A stretch of DNA of 64,000 bases from Halapricum hydrolyticum (lineage in GTDB: Archaea; Halobacteriota; Halobacteria; Halobacteriales; Haloarculaceae): assembly GCF_025517535.1 (NCBI RefSeq), contig NZ_JAOPKC010000006.1, forward strand, positions 62,001-126,000, in the 5' to 3' direction. A program made the translations under genes and the position numbers. The notes beneath the pieces are model-generated. The model saw only the letters and a list, made by a program, of their open reading frames with translations, was not told the origin of the DNA and ran no database searches. How positions within the stretch are numbered: position 1 is the stretch's first letter; every line of letters begins with the position of its first letter. Positions 8,580 through 17,379 of the stretch are shown here, in pieces.

Positions 8580-9197
8580 TCATACGCGTCGGAGATATCG
8601 CAGGACGTGCAGCAGTTGCCGGCCGTGGCCCCACGCGATCGACCGCGGCTTCTCGATCTCGCGAGTCTCGATGGAGACTTCGCCGATCCGCGCCCCCTTC
8701 GCAGTCGCTTCCAGGACGAGCGTCCCGCACGTACAGACCGTGTCGAGTTCGAGTTCCATAGCCAGGTCACGCCGGAGTGCCCGCAATCCCGTCCCGGAGT
8801 CACTGACGGGTACTTTCAGCCGCGTGAGACGGTTGAGAAGCCGCTCGGACGGGCGTGGGATGTGTGAGCGCGCGCCCAACACGAGGTCCAGATCGTGTGT
8901 CTCGATCGGTTCGGCGACTCGCCGGACGTCCTCCGGACGGTGCTCGCCGTCGGCGTCGTAGGTCACCACGATCTCGGTCTCGGCTTCCCGGAAGCCGCGT
9001 TTCAGCGCCGCGATATATCCCCGGTTGGTCGGCTGTACGACGACCGCCGCACCCGCCTCGCGGGCCTCGGCTGCGGTCCTGTCGGTCGAGCCGTCGTCGA
9101 CGACCAGCACGCGATACTCCCCGGTCAGTTCGTCGACGACCGGTCCGATCCGCCCCGCTTCGTTGTAGGCGGGCACGACCACTGTCACGTCTTGCAT
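8580..9197 (-). CDS. family 2 glycosyltransferase
   Basis: A 205-aa GT-A-fold enzyme. It opens with VTVVVPAYNEAGRIGPVVDEL and has the VDDGSTDRT nucleotide-binding motif, NRGYIAALKRGF, and the metal-binding DADGEHRPED (DxD type) near residue 78. No membrane helix follows, so it resembles soluble dolichyl-phosphate sugar transferases of the GT2 group. Donor and acceptor cannot be read from sequence. It converges on the CheF-family gene with one nucleotide between stop codons and starts close to the divergent zinc-ribbon gene. Confidence 0.85.
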   Translation of the reverse strand: MQDVTVVVPAYNEAGRIGPVVDELTGEYRVLVVDDGSTDRTAAEAREAGAAVVVQPTNRGYIAALKRGFREAETEIVVTYDADGEHRPEDVRRVAEPIETHDLDLVLGARSHIPRPSERLLNRLTRLKVPVSDSGTGLRALRRDLAMELELDTVCTCGTLVLEATAKGARIGEVSIETREIEKPRSIAWGHGRQLLHVLRYLRRV

Positions 9198-9284
9198 GGG
9201 TGGGTGTACTCGCTGCTCCGTCCTGGTAGTGGCGGTTTCGTCCCGTAGTGGCGGTTTTATCCCACTGCATCACTAGGCACGGGT

Positions 9285-9443
9285 ATGCCCGCAACTCTCG
9301 AAGTCGTGTGTGAGAGCAACGACTGTGAGCTGGACATGTTCGAGTTGCACTACACCTACGAGATGCCCGACGACGTCGGCGTTTCCGACTTCCAGTGTCC
9401 GTATTGCGGTCGAACGGATTCGCTCCGGGCGATCGAACTCTGA
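9285..9443 (+). CDS. 52-aa zinc-ribbon protein (DUF7559-like)
   Basis: Direct translation gives a 52-aa acidic protein beginning MPATLEVVCESNDCELD and ending CPYCGRTDSLRAIEL. Cysteines are arranged C-x4-C ... C-x2-C, a likely one-zinc ribbon. I recognise the pattern from a conserved small haloarchaeal family of unknown function. The first 30 nt after its stop hold the left arm of a dispersed inverted repeat. Confidence 0.7.
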   Translation: MPATLEVVCESNDCELDMFELHYTYEMPDDVGVSDFQCPYCGRTDSLRAIEL

Positions 9444-9448
9444 CGTGA

Positions 9449-9510
9449 ATTATTGTACGTCCCGTCCGCATCGACCGCGGGCGGTCGAAACAGTAAATCG
9501 GTACAATAAT
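9449..9510. repeat. dispersed inverted-repeat element, copy A
   Basis: Perfect 10-nt arms attattgtac (9449-9458) and gtacaataat (9501-9510) enclose a second perfect 8-bp stem tcgaccgc/gcggtcga (9471-9488). The left half closely matches elements at 13475 and 24329. It lies just after the zinc-ribbon stop and before the convergent redoxin gene, so it could act as a bidirectional terminator or be a small mobile-type repeat. Confidence 0.7.
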
Positions 9511-9547
9511 CCGTATGAGGGTCGCTCAGGTGACCGTCCGACCGCTA

Positions 9548-10063
9548 TCAGTGTTCGGCCAGCGCGTCTTCGATGGCGTCGTAGTCAGGCAGATCAGGCC
9601 ACTCCCGGGCCACCCACGCGTACTGCACCGTCCGGTCCTCCTCCAGGAGGAACACGGCGGGTCGTGGCTCACTGACGCCGGCCATGCCATCGAGGTCGTG
9701 GACGATCCCGTAGGACTCGGCGACACCGTTCTGCGGATCGCTGAACAGGCGATACGGGATCTCGCGATCCTCGATGAGCGTTTTGTGCTCGTACGGCGAG
9801 GAGATCGACAGCCCGACGATCGTCACGTCGTACGTCTCGTCCCACGCGCGGTCCCGGAGTTCGTTCCAGACGTACGTCGCCGGGAAGCTCCCGTCCATCG
9901 GATAGAACACGAGCAGCACCGGTCCCTCCGCGGTCAACTCCGACAGCGCGACGTCTTCCCAGTACTCGTCGTTCACGAGCGGGCGAACGAACTCCGGGGC
10001 CTGCTCTCCGACCTGTGGATGCCCCGCGTCGCCGAGATCGACGACGTCGAACTCGAGATCCAT
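9548..10063 (-). CDS. redoxin-fold (AhpC/TSA-like) protein lacking cysteines
   Basis: A 171-aa thioredoxin-fold protein of the peroxiredoxin type, from VGEQAPEFVRPLV through LLVFYPMDGSFPATYVW to RPAVFLLEEDRTVQYAW. In true peroxiredoxins the motif PxxxT/SxxC carries the peroxidatic cysteine; here it reads P55-MDG-S59-FP-A62, and the whole protein has no cysteine at all. It therefore cannot be a classical thiol peroxidase. It directly follows a CPFC glutaredoxin gene (stop and start adjoin), so the two are co-transcribed. A scaffold, chaperone or binding role is possible. Confidence 0.82.
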   Translation of the reverse strand: MDLEFDVVDLGDAGHPQVGEQAPEFVRPLVNDEYWEDVALSELTAEGPVLLVFYPMDGSFPATYVWNELRDRAWDETYDVTIVGLSISSPYEHKTLIEDREIPYRLFSDPQNGVAESYGIVHDLDGMAGVSEPRPAVFLLEEDRTVQYAWVAREWPDLPDYDAIEDALAEH

Positions 10064-10357
10064 TCACGCCGCCTCCCCGTAGGTCCGGTCGAGATATTCG
10101 ACGATATTGGCGCTCTCGGACATCGTCACGCCGGTGTTCGCGTCGATGATGGCCGGGACGGCGCGCTGACCGCTGATTCGCTTGACCACGTCGCGCTCGG
10201 AGTGCATCGGCTCCACGAAGCGCGAGCGAAAGGGGAGGTCGTACTCGTGGAGCTTTCGAACGACGCGCTCGCAGAACGGACAGGCCTGGAGCCGGTACAA
10301 CGTGATCGACGGATCATCAGCGGTCGACGGACCGCCGGTAGTCGCGGTTTCACTCAT
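10064..10357 (-). CDS. glutaredoxin-like protein (CPFC)
   Basis: A 97-aa glutaredoxin / GST N-terminal fold with active site C26-P-F-C29 (LYRLQACPFCERVVRKL), a cis-proline segment (RAVPAIIDANTG) and the C-terminal SESANIVEYLDRTYG signature. It would reduce disulfides; haloarchaea use gamma-glutamylcysteine rather than glutathione, so its reductant may be that thiol. The gene leads a two-gene operon with the cysteine-less redoxin. Confidence 0.85.
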   Translation of the reverse strand: MSETATTGGPSTADDPSITLYRLQACPFCERVVRKLHEYDLPFRSRFVEPMHSERDVVKRISGQRAVPAIIDANTGVTMSESANIVEYLDRTYGEAA

Positions 10358-10472
10358 GGATGTACTCTATTCGTGCGGGGACGCCTAAGCGCTGTGTTGG
10401 CGGCCGTTTTCACAGGTTGGACTGGGCCGGCCGACACTTGCCCGCCGCAGGTCGGGTAGAATTGCGTGAGCA

Positions 10473-10486
10473 ACACAATACTTTAG
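10473..10486 (+). promoter_or_regulatory. putative TATA region of the CoADR-like gene
   Basis: An A/T-rich run (aatactttag) centred about 30 nt before the ATG at 10511 is placed like an archaeal TATA box. Confidence 0.35.
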
Positions 10487-10510
10487 CGTCGGCGGAGTGA
10501 ACGTGGGAGT

Positions 10511-11860
10511 ATGTCCGAACCGTTCCTGATCGTCGGCGGCGACGCGGCGGGGATGAGCGCGGCGAGCAAGGCCAGGCGAGCGGCCCCAGATCGCGAGATA
10601 ATCGTCCTCGAGCGCGGTGACTGGGTCTCGTATGGTGCCTGCGGGCTCCCCTACTACGTCAAAGGCGAGATCGAGTCACTGGAGGATCTGGTCGCGGTAC
10701 CGCCCGAACGGTTCATCGAGGAGCGGGACATCGACCTGCGGATGGGCCACGAGGGGATCGCGATCGACACCGACGCCAGGACGGTCACCGTCCGGAGCGA
10801 CGAGGAGACCTACGAGCAGTCCTACGGCGACCTGCTGATCGCGACCGGCGCGCGGGCGCTGGAGCCGCCGATCGACGGCCTCGATCTGGAGGGCGTGTTC
10901 ACCCTGCACAGCATGGACGCCGGCGCGGAGATCAAAGCGTGCGTCGAAAGCGAGGACCTCGACCGCGTGGCGGTCATCGGCGGCGGCTACGTCGGCATCG
11001 AGATGGCCGAGGCCTTCGACGCCCACGGACTCGACGTGACGGTGTTCGAGATGCTGCCACAGGTCCTGGCGACCTTCGGCGAGAGCGTCGGCGAGGCCGT
11101 GGGCGATCACCTGCGCGAGCAGGGCGTCGACGTCCGCCTCTCGACGCGCGTCGAGCGACTCGCCGGCGACGGGGCGATCGAGGCCGTCGAGACGGACGAC
11201 GGCACGGTCCCGGTCGACGCGGCGCTCGTCGGCGCGGGCGTCGTCCCGAACGCGGAACTGGCCGAACAGGCGGGGATCGAACTGGGCGAGACGGGAGCCA
11301 TCGCGACCGACGAGTACGGCCGGACGAACGTCGAGGACGTCTACGCCGCGGGCGACGTGGCGGAGATGACGCACACGGTGACCGGCAAGCCGGATCACGT
11401 CCCGCTGGCGCTGACCGCCAACCGCGCCGGGCGAGCGATCGGCCAGACGGTCACCGGCACGGAAACGCCGGTCGGCGAGATCGCCGGGACGGCCGTCGTC
11501 AAGGCGTTCGATCTCGCAGCCGCGCGAACGGGGATCACCGACGAAGCGGAGGCCAGAAAGGCCGGCTTCGATCCCGTCTCCGTGACGATCAACGCGCCCT
11601 CGCGAGCCCACTACTACCCTGGTGGCGACAAACTCGAGTTGACGATGGTCGCCGACCGCGAGACCGAGCAGGTACTGGGCGCGAGCATCGTCGGTCGGGA
11701 CGGCGTCGCAAAGCGGATCGACACCGTCGCGACGGCGCTGCACGAGGGGATGACCGTCGAAGAGGTCGAGTACCTCGATCTGGCCTACGCCCCGCCCTTT
11801 AGCCCCACTTGGGATCCGGTGTTGACGACGGCGAAGGTGCTGAACGGGAAGCTAGAGTGA
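10511..11860 (+). CDS. CoA-disulfide reductase / NADH oxidase-type flavoprotein
   Basis: A 449-aa pyridine-nucleotide-disulfide oxidoreductase of the single-cysteine class. It has the FAD motif IVGGDAAGMSAA (7-18), the lone redox Cys44 in SYGACGLPYY, an NAD(P)H-binding GGGYVGIEMAEA (about 157-168), the second FAD motif VYAAGDVAEM (about 278-287) and a C-terminal dimerisation domain. This is the layout of CoA-disulfide reductases and NADH/NAD(P)H oxidases. Haloarchaeal relatives could reduce CoA disulfide or persulfides; the exact substrate is not resolved. It is close to the divergent glutaredoxin-redoxin operon, a thiol-redox neighbourhood. Confidence 0.85.
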   Translation: MSEPFLIVGGDAAGMSAASKARRAAPDREIIVLERGDWVSYGACGLPYYVKGEIESLEDLVAVPPERFIEERDIDLRMGHEGIAIDTDARTVTVRSDEETYEQSYGDLLIATGARALEPPIDGLDLEGVFTLHSMDAGAEIKACVESEDLDRVAVIGGGYVGIEMAEAFDAHGLDVTVFEMLPQVLATFGESVGEAVGDHLREQGVDVRLSTRVERLAGDGAIEAVETDDGTVPVDAALVGAGVVPNAELAEQAGIELGETGAIATDEYGRTNVEDVYAAGDVAEMTHTVTGKPDHVPLALTANRAGRAIGQTVTGTETPVGEIAGTAVVKAFDLAAARTGITDEAEARKAGFDPVSVTINAPSRAHYYPGGDKLELTMVADRETEQVLGASIVGRDGVAKRIDTVATALHEGMTVEEVEYLDLAYAPPFSPTWDPVLTTAKVLNGKLE

Positions 11861-11920
11861 ACGCTCGCGGGTGCAGAACGCCGGGATCGGAATGGTGACC
11901 GGTACGCGGTCGAAAATCGA

Positions 11921-12223
11921 TCACTCGACGTCGTACTCGACGTCCTCGCCCGCACCGTCGGGATCGATCGTCACCGCGTTGTCGGTCTCGACGATCGCCA
12001 GCCCGTCGAGGTCACAGAGCTGTTCGACATCCGACTGAGAAATCGAGACGACCAGCGTTCCGAAGCGACGCCGATCCTCGATGCTCCCGCCGAGGTCTTC
12101 GATCCGCTCGGCGACGGCGTCGACGCCCGGTTCGTAACCGTCCTCGACCTCGACCAGAAGCGTGACGGATTCGCCTTCGAGCGGGTCGTCGACGATCGAC
12201 CGGACCGCCGGGGAGACGTACAT
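11921..12223 (-). CDS. small acidic protein of unknown function
   Basis: A 100-aa protein (MYVSPAVRSIVDDPL...). The ATG at 12223 is preferred over longer starts because the upstream residues are basic and poorly haloarchaeal in composition. The body VTLLVEVEDGYEPGVDAVAERIEDLGGSIEDRRRFGTLVVSI has a beta-alpha-beta pattern like the ferredoxin-like propeptide or inhibitor folds of subtilases. No catalytic motif is seen. Function unknown. Confidence 0.6.
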   Translation of the reverse strand: MYVSPAVRSIVDDPLEGESVTLLVEVEDGYEPGVDAVAERIEDLGGSIEDRRRFGTLVVSISQSDVEQLCDLDGLAIVETDNAVTIDPDGAGEDVEYDVE

Positions 12224-12385
12224 CGCCTGTCGATAGGAGCGACCGACACCAAAACGTATCGAAACGCCCGGGAGAGAAGCCACGGGGAGCGGGTTCCCAG
12301 GCGTGATCGACGTCCGCTACCAGGCGTTCTGTCACGAACCCGTTCACCGCGTGGCTTTTCTGACAGCCAGACGAACGGAAACACG

Positions 12386-13471
12386 ATGCCGATCAGCCGC
12401 CGAACAGCACTGATCAGCTGCGGGGTCGCGCTCGGAGGGTGTTCGGTACCGGGTGTGAAACCGGACAGCCAATTCGAGCTGCGCCACAGCGTCGACGGGG
12501 CGGCACGGCTCGGATTCGTCGGGGATCTCCTGCTTGCTCGGCGCGTCCAGGAGACCCACCGGTCGATGCCTGGAGCGGTGTGGGACGGGATGAGCACCCG
12601 ACTCGGTGCGCTGGACACCGTCGTCGGGAACCTCGAGTGTACGCTCACCACGCGGGGCGACCCCTGGCCGGACAAGCAGTGGCGATTCCGGGGCGACCCG
12701 GCGTGGGCGACGACCGTCCTTGAAACCGGCAACGTCGGGGCAGTTAGCCTCGCCAACAATCACGTGATGGACTACGGTCCCGCCTCGGTTCGAGACACGA
12801 CAGCTACGCTCGACGCGGCAGGGATCGCCCATGCGGGCGCCGGGCACGATCGGTCAGCGGCGTTCGCACCGACGACCCTGGAGGCAGGGGAGTTGACTGT
12901 CGCGATGGTGAGCTACACCGACCGATTCCGTCCGTTCACCGCAGGACTGGACACCGCCGGGACGGCCTTTTTGAGTACGGATCCGCGCGATTCGGCGGTC
13001 CGCAGCCGGATCGAGCACAGTCTCGCGCGGGTCCCCGAGTCGGTCGACCTCGTCGTGGCGTCGCTACACTGGGGACCGAACTACGAGCCGAAGACCGACC
13101 GTCACCGCCGGTTCGGTCGGTGGTTGATCGACCGCGGCGTCGACGTCGTCCACGGCCACAGCGCTCACGAAATCGCCGGGATCGAGGTCTACGACGGCCG
13201 TCCAATTCTTTACGACACGGGTACATTTGTTTCCGACTTCTATCCCGTCGAAAATCACCGCAACGACCTGACATTCCTGTTCGAACTCGTGGTTGAGGAG
13301 GGGCTGTCGGAGCTGCGGCTCCACCCGATCAGGGTTGTCGAGGAGTCGGTTCGGACTGCAGGGCAGCGCGGTCGTCGGTGGCTTCGCGAGCGGATGCAGT
13401 CGCGGTCGGCACAGTTCGGGACGACAGTCCAGGAGCGTTCGGACGAGGGGCCGCTCACAGTTTCGCTCTGA
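12386..13471 (+). CDS. CapA-family metallophosphatase-like lipoprotein
   Basis: A 361-aa protein with the CapA/PgsA fold, a metallo-dependent phosphatase-like family first known from poly-gamma-glutamate capsule synthesis. Motifs: LGFVGDLLLARR, VVGNLECTLT, SLANNHVMDYG, SLHWGPNYEP and VHGHSAHEIAG. The N-terminus is short: SRRTALISCGVALGGC, a twin-arginine start with a lipobox ending at Cys19, so the protein is probably Tat-exported and lipid-anchored. Haloarchaeal substrates are unknown; surface polymer formation is a family-level guess. Confidence 0.82.
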   Translation: MPISRRTALISCGVALGGCSVPGVKPDSQFELRHSVDGAARLGFVGDLLLARRVQETHRSMPGAVWDGMSTRLGALDTVVGNLECTLTTRGDPWPDKQWRFRGDPAWATTVLETGNVGAVSLANNHVMDYGPASVRDTTATLDAAGIAHAGAGHDRSAAFAPTTLEAGELTVAMVSYTDRFRPFTAGLDTAGTAFLSTDPRDSAVRSRIEHSLARVPESVDLVVASLHWGPNYEPKTDRHRRFGRWLIDRGVDVVHGHSAHEIAGIEVYDGRPILYDTGTFVSDFYPVENHRNDLTFLFELVVEEGLSELRLHPIRVVEESVRTAGQRGRRWLRERMQSRSAQFGTTVQERSDEGPLTVSL

Positions 13472-13474
13472 TAC

Positions 13475-13524
13475 CGATTATTGTACGTCTGTTCTGCATC
13501 GACTGCCCGATTCGGCGGTCGGGG
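13475..13524. repeat. dispersed inverted-repeat element, copy B (left half only)
   Basis: The sequence gattattgtacgtctg at 13477-13492 and the following catcgactgcccg...cggtcg match copies A and C base for base over much of their left halves, but no matching right arm is seen. It starts 4 nt after the CapA-like stop. It is best read as a decayed member of the same family. Confidence 0.55.
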
Positions 13525-13696
13525 TGGAGTCGACATCCAGCAGTCCCTGTGACGGTCTCGCTGGCGGCGACTATCAAGGCCTAGATGAACACTGATTTTC
13601 AGGTTATCGTTGCACAGATAGTAGCCCGTTTCCGGCCGCCGGTAGCAAAAAGCATATCTCCGGGCATGCCCCAGTCTATCACATCGACCCTCGACT

Positions 13697-15922
13697 ATGA
13701 ACGAAGTTCAACTAGAGGTCGCGAAAGCGTACCCGAACGATTCGGGTAGAGGCATCGCGCGCCTCGACCCCGACACGCTCTTGCATCTCAAACTCTCCCC
13801 CGGTGACATCATCGAGATCGAGGGCGGCGACACGACCGCCGCGAAGGTCTGGCGGGCCGACCGCCAGGACTGGAACACCGACACGGTCCGCATCGACGGG
13901 TTCACCCGTCAGAACGCGGACGTCGGCATCGGCGAGCGTGTCACCATTCGCAAGGCAGAGGCAGAGAAGGCAGAGAAACTCGTGCTCGCCCCGCCAGAGG
14001 AGGCCAGCGTCCAGTTCGGCTCGGACGCGGCGGGCATGGTCAAACGACAGATCCTCAAGCGCCCGGTCGTCGAACGGGACATCGTCCCCGTGATGTCCTC
14101 GACGAACCACCCGTTCATGCGCTCGCCCGGGCAGGCGATCCCGCTGATCGCGGTCGAGACTGAACCGGACGGCGTCGCTCTGATCACCGAGGATACCGAC
14201 GTCGAACTGCGCGAGGAACCGATCTCCGGGTTCGAGAAGACCGGCGGCGGGATCACCTACGAGGACATCGGCGGCCTCCAGAACGAGATCCAGCGGGTCC
14301 GCGAGATGGTCGAGTTGCCGATGAAACACCCCCAGATCTTCAAGAAACTCGGGATCGAGCCACCGCAAGGTGTGCTGCTGCACGGCCCGCCCGGCACTGG
14401 CAAGACCCTGCTGGCCAAGGCCGTCGCCAACGAGACTTCCGCGAGTTTCTTCTCTATCGCCGGGCCGGAGATAATCTCGAAGTACTACGGAGAGTCCGAA
14501 CAGCAACTCAGGGAGATCTTCGAGGACGCGACCGAGGAGTCGCCGTCGATCATCTTCATCGACGAACTCGACTCGATCGCCCCCAAGCGCGAGGACGTGA
14601 CCGGCGAAGTCGAACGGCGCGTTGTCGCCCAGTTGTTGACGATGATGGACGGCCTCGAATCGCGGGGGCAGGTCATCGTCATCGCCGCCACGAACCGGGT
14701 CGACTCGGTCGATCCTGCTCTCCGGCGGCCCGGCCGGTTCGATCGGGAAATCGAGATCGGCGTCCCCGACGAGGTCGGCCGCGAGGAGATCCTGCAGATC
14801 CACACGCGCGGGATGCCACTCTCGGACGACGTCGAACTGCCACGGCTCGCGGCCGAGACCCACGGCTTCGTCGGCGCGGACATCGAGAGCCTGACGAAGG
14901 AAGCAGCGATGAAAGCGCTGCGGCGCTACTTGCCGGAGATCGATCTGGACGAGGAGGACATCCCGCCGAGTCTGATCGACCGGATGATCATCAAGCGCGA
15001 GGACTTCCGCGGGGCCCTGAACGAGGTGAGCCCGTCCGCGATGCGAGAGGTCCTCGTGGAGTTGCCCAAGATCTCCTGGGACGACGTCGGGGGCCTCGAA
15101 GAGGCGAAAGGGCAGGTCAAAGAGAGCATCGAGTGGCCGATGAACCAGGCCGAGAAGTTCGAGCGGATGGGGATCGAACCGCCCGCCGGCGTTCTGCTGT
15201 ACGGGCCGCCCGGGACGGGCAAGACGCTGATGGCCAAGGCCGTCGCCAACGAGACTGACGCCAACTTCATCTCCGTGCGCGGTCCGCAACTGCTCAGCAA
15301 GTGGGTCGGCGAGAGCGAGAAGGCCATCCGTCAGACCTTCCGGAAGGCCCGGCAGGTCGCACCAACGGTGATCTTCTTCGACGAACTGGACAGTCTCGCG
15401 CCCGGACGCGGCGGCGACGTCGGCTCGAACGTCTCCGAGCGCGTGGTCAACCAGCTGCTGACCGAGATGGACGGCCTCGAGGACATGGAGGACGTGATGG
15501 TCATCGGCGCGACCAACCGCCCGGACATGATCGATCCCGCCCTCATCCGGTCGGGTCGGTTCGATCGGTTGATCAACATCGGTGAGCCAGACGTCGAGGG
15601 TCGCGAGCAGATCCTGAAGATCCACACCAACGACACGCCGCTGGCTCCGGACGTGAGCCTGCGCGAACTCGCAGAGATTACGGAGGGATACGTCGGCTCG
15701 GACCTGGAATCGATCGCCCGCGAGGCCGCTATCGAGGCGCTCCGGGACGACGACGACGCCGAAGAGGTCGAGATGCAGCACTTCCGGTCGGCACTGGAGA
15801 GCGTCCGGCCGACGATCGACGAGGACATCAGGGAGTACTTCGAGCAGATGGAAGACCGGTTCCGCGGCGGCGGCCGCGAGATGGAGCGCCAGCGTGGTTC
15901 GGGCCGGATCGGCTTCCAGTAA
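13697..15922 (+). CDS. cdc48: Cdc48/VCP-type AAA+ ATPase
   Basis: A 741-aa protein with an N-domain (about 1-185, beginning VQLEVAKAYPNDSGRGIARLD) and two AAA domains. Walker A motifs GPPGTGKT occur near residues 228 and 502, Walker B IIFIDELDSIAPKR and VIFFDELDSLAPGR near 285 and 558. Family knowledge: Cdc48 unfolds substrates and feeds archaeal proteasomes. The C-terminus (FEQMEDRFRGGGREMERQRGSGRIGFQ) lacks an HbYX ending. It is monocistronic, with 225 nt before it. All ATPase motifs are intact. Confidence 0.95.
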   Translation: MNEVQLEVAKAYPNDSGRGIARLDPDTLLHLKLSPGDIIEIEGGDTTAAKVWRADRQDWNTDTVRIDGFTRQNADVGIGERVTIRKAEAEKAEKLVLAPPEEASVQFGSDAAGMVKRQILKRPVVERDIVPVMSSTNHPFMRSPGQAIPLIAVETEPDGVALITEDTDVELREEPISGFEKTGGGITYEDIGGLQNEIQRVREMVELPMKHPQIFKKLGIEPPQGVLLHGPPGTGKTLLAKAVANETSASFFSIAGPEIISKYYGESEQQLREIFEDATEESPSIIFIDELDSIAPKREDVTGEVERRVVAQLLTMMDGLESRGQVIVIAATNRVDSVDPALRRPGRFDREIEIGVPDEVGREEILQIHTRGMPLSDDVELPRLAAETHGFVGADIESLTKEAAMKALRRYLPEIDLDEEDIPPSLIDRMIIKREDFRGALNEVSPSAMREVLVELPKISWDDVGGLEEAKGQVKESIEWPMNQAEKFERMGIEPPAGVLLYGPPGTGKTLMAKAVANETDANFISVRGPQLLSKWVGESEKAIRQTFRKARQVAPTVIFFDELDSLAPGRGGDVGSNVSERVVNQLLTEMDGLEDMEDVMVIGATNRPDMIDPALIRSGRFDRLINIGEPDVEGREQILKIHTNDTPLAPDVSLRELAEITEGYVGSDLESIAREAAIEALRDDDDAEEVEMQHFRSALESVRPTIDEDIREYFEQMEDRFRGGGREMERQRGSGRIGFQ

Positions 15923-16091
15923 GCACGGCCTCCCGCAGTTTCTGATTCTGTCTGACGAGAGTCGACGAAGAACCAAACCGCTCCGAGAGATCGACTCCCG
16001 TCTCGACAGTCCGGCAATACGACTGTGACGTGACCGAAACGCCAGAAGTCGCCGGACGGCAGTGCCGAGGACACCCACGGGCGCACAGACG

Positions 16092-16259
16092 TCAGACAGT
16101 CCGAGCAACGAACGCGACCGTACACAGGAGGAGTCCGAACAGGCTCGTGAGGAGCGCGATCCTATCGAGAATCTCGACCCCCGCCACCGCACCGTAGACC
16201 GAGAAGACGAGCAACGCGATGCCGTACCTCTCCGTTACGTCGACGTCGTCCAGGTTCAT
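16092..16259 (-). CDS. small two-helix membrane protein
   Basis: A 55-aa protein (MNLDDVDVTERYGIALLVF...). It has an acidic N-terminus and two hydrophobic segments, GIALLVFSVYGAVAGVEIL and ALLTSLFGLLLCTVAFVA. The ATG at 16259 fits best because the upstream frame is not protein-like. No relative is recognised. Confidence 0.5.
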   Translation of the reverse strand: MNLDDVDVTERYGIALLVFSVYGAVAGVEILDRIALLTSLFGLLLCTVAFVARTV

Positions 16260-16498
16260 CGTGACTGGTGTATTATCTGTCCACAATGTTTTATGTGTCG
16301 GGTTCGAGTCAGGTTTCGAGGACCCGATCCAGCAGTCGACGTCCTCTCTGATCCGGCCAGTGGTCAATACGTTCTCTACAGGCAGACGGGGCGAATAACG
16401 GGTCACACGGATCGAATACTCGGGACCCGAGCCGGGGTGTTCCCCGCACACTCCCCGTTGCACACTGTTTTTGTCCGCTGGGGCACTCGTTCCGAACG

Positions 16499-17182
16499 AT
16501 GACGGTCACGTTTCGCGACCGGGCGGTCCTGATGGACGGGACGCTCGTTCTCGCAGACCTGCACTTCGGTCGCGCCGCGACGTCCGCAGTCGAGGCCCCG
16601 ATCGAAGACGGTCAGGACGTCCTCGGGCGGCTCGAGGAACTCCTCGAAGCGACAGCCCCCCGGACGGTCGTTCTCGCTGGCGACGTCCTCCACGCATTCG
16701 ATACGATCCCGTCGATGGTCGACGACCGACTCGCGGCGCTGGAAGAGCGCGTCATCGACGCCGACGCGGAGCTGGTCGTCGTCGCCGGCAATCACGACAC
16801 GATGCTCGGGGAAGTCTGGGATGGCCCGATCGCGGACCGATATCGAATCGACGAGCGGACGGTCGTCGTACACGGACACGAACGGCCCGACGTCGAGGCT
16901 GAACGGTACGTCCTGGGTCACGACCACCCTGTCATCGAGATCGAGGGACAGCGACAGCCGTGCTTTCTGCAGGGTCCCGGTGGCCCGGATGGGGCGGAGG
17001 CACTCGTGTTGCCGGCGTTCAACCGTTTTACCGCCGGCGTTCCGATCAACGGGATGGACGCGACGGACTTCCAGTCGCCGCTGGTCGTCGCGGCCGAGCC
17101 GCTCGAACCGATCGTCAGAGACGAACACGCCGGGGAGACGCTACGCTTCCCGCAGCTTGGGTCGTTTCGACATTACCTGTAG
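16499..17182 (+). CDS. metallophosphoesterase (MJ0037-type)
   Basis: A 227-aa calcineurin-like phosphoesterase with the metal-binding set LADLHFG (19-25), VLAGDVLHAFD, VVAGNHD, VVVHGHERP and LGHDHPVIEI. It matches the COG1407 type (putative ICC-like phosphoesterases, often next to Lhr-type helicases in archaea). No helicase is adjacent here. Likely a soluble two-metal phosphodiesterase or phosphatase; substrate unknown. Confidence 0.82.
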   Translation: MTVTFRDRAVLMDGTLVLADLHFGRAATSAVEAPIEDGQDVLGRLEELLEATAPRTVVLAGDVLHAFDTIPSMVDDRLAALEERVIDADAELVVVAGNHDTMLGEVWDGPIADRYRIDERTVVVHGHERPDVEAERYVLGHDHPVIEIEGQRQPCFLQGPGGPDGAEALVLPAFNRFTAGVPINGMDATDFQSPLVVAAEPLEPIVRDEHAGETLRFPQLGSFRHYL

Positions 17183-17223
17183 AGAGCGGTAGTGCTTTAT
17201 TTCTCGCCGTTGGAGATTCAGAC

Positions 17224-17322
17224 ATGGACGTGGCTGTCGTCATCACGATCGCGACCGTACTGATCTTGCTCGGACTGATAGCCGTGACGCGCTGGCTCGT
17301 CCCGAAAGCGCTCTCCGAGTGA
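17224..17322 (+). CDS. possible 32-aa membrane peptide
   Basis: ATG at 17224 to TGA at 17322 encodes MDVAVVITIATVLILLGLIA followed by a basic tail (VTRWLVPKALSE): one membrane helix with positive-inside charge. It begins 41 nt after the phosphoesterase stop. The pattern is that of a real small membrane protein, but length makes chance possible. Confidence 0.4.
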   Translation: MDVAVVITIATVLILLGLIAVTRWLVPKALSE

Positions 17323-17379
17323 TCGCTCTCGGCGATATTACCACCACCACTTTTCCCGCACGCGCCGGAACGGCCGGCC

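Noticed and set aside
13712..16192. Very long open frame (about 826 codons) opposite cdc48
   Set aside because: It is antisense to a clearly coding Cdc48, has no recognisable motif, and such frames are common in GC-rich DNA because stop codons are rare.
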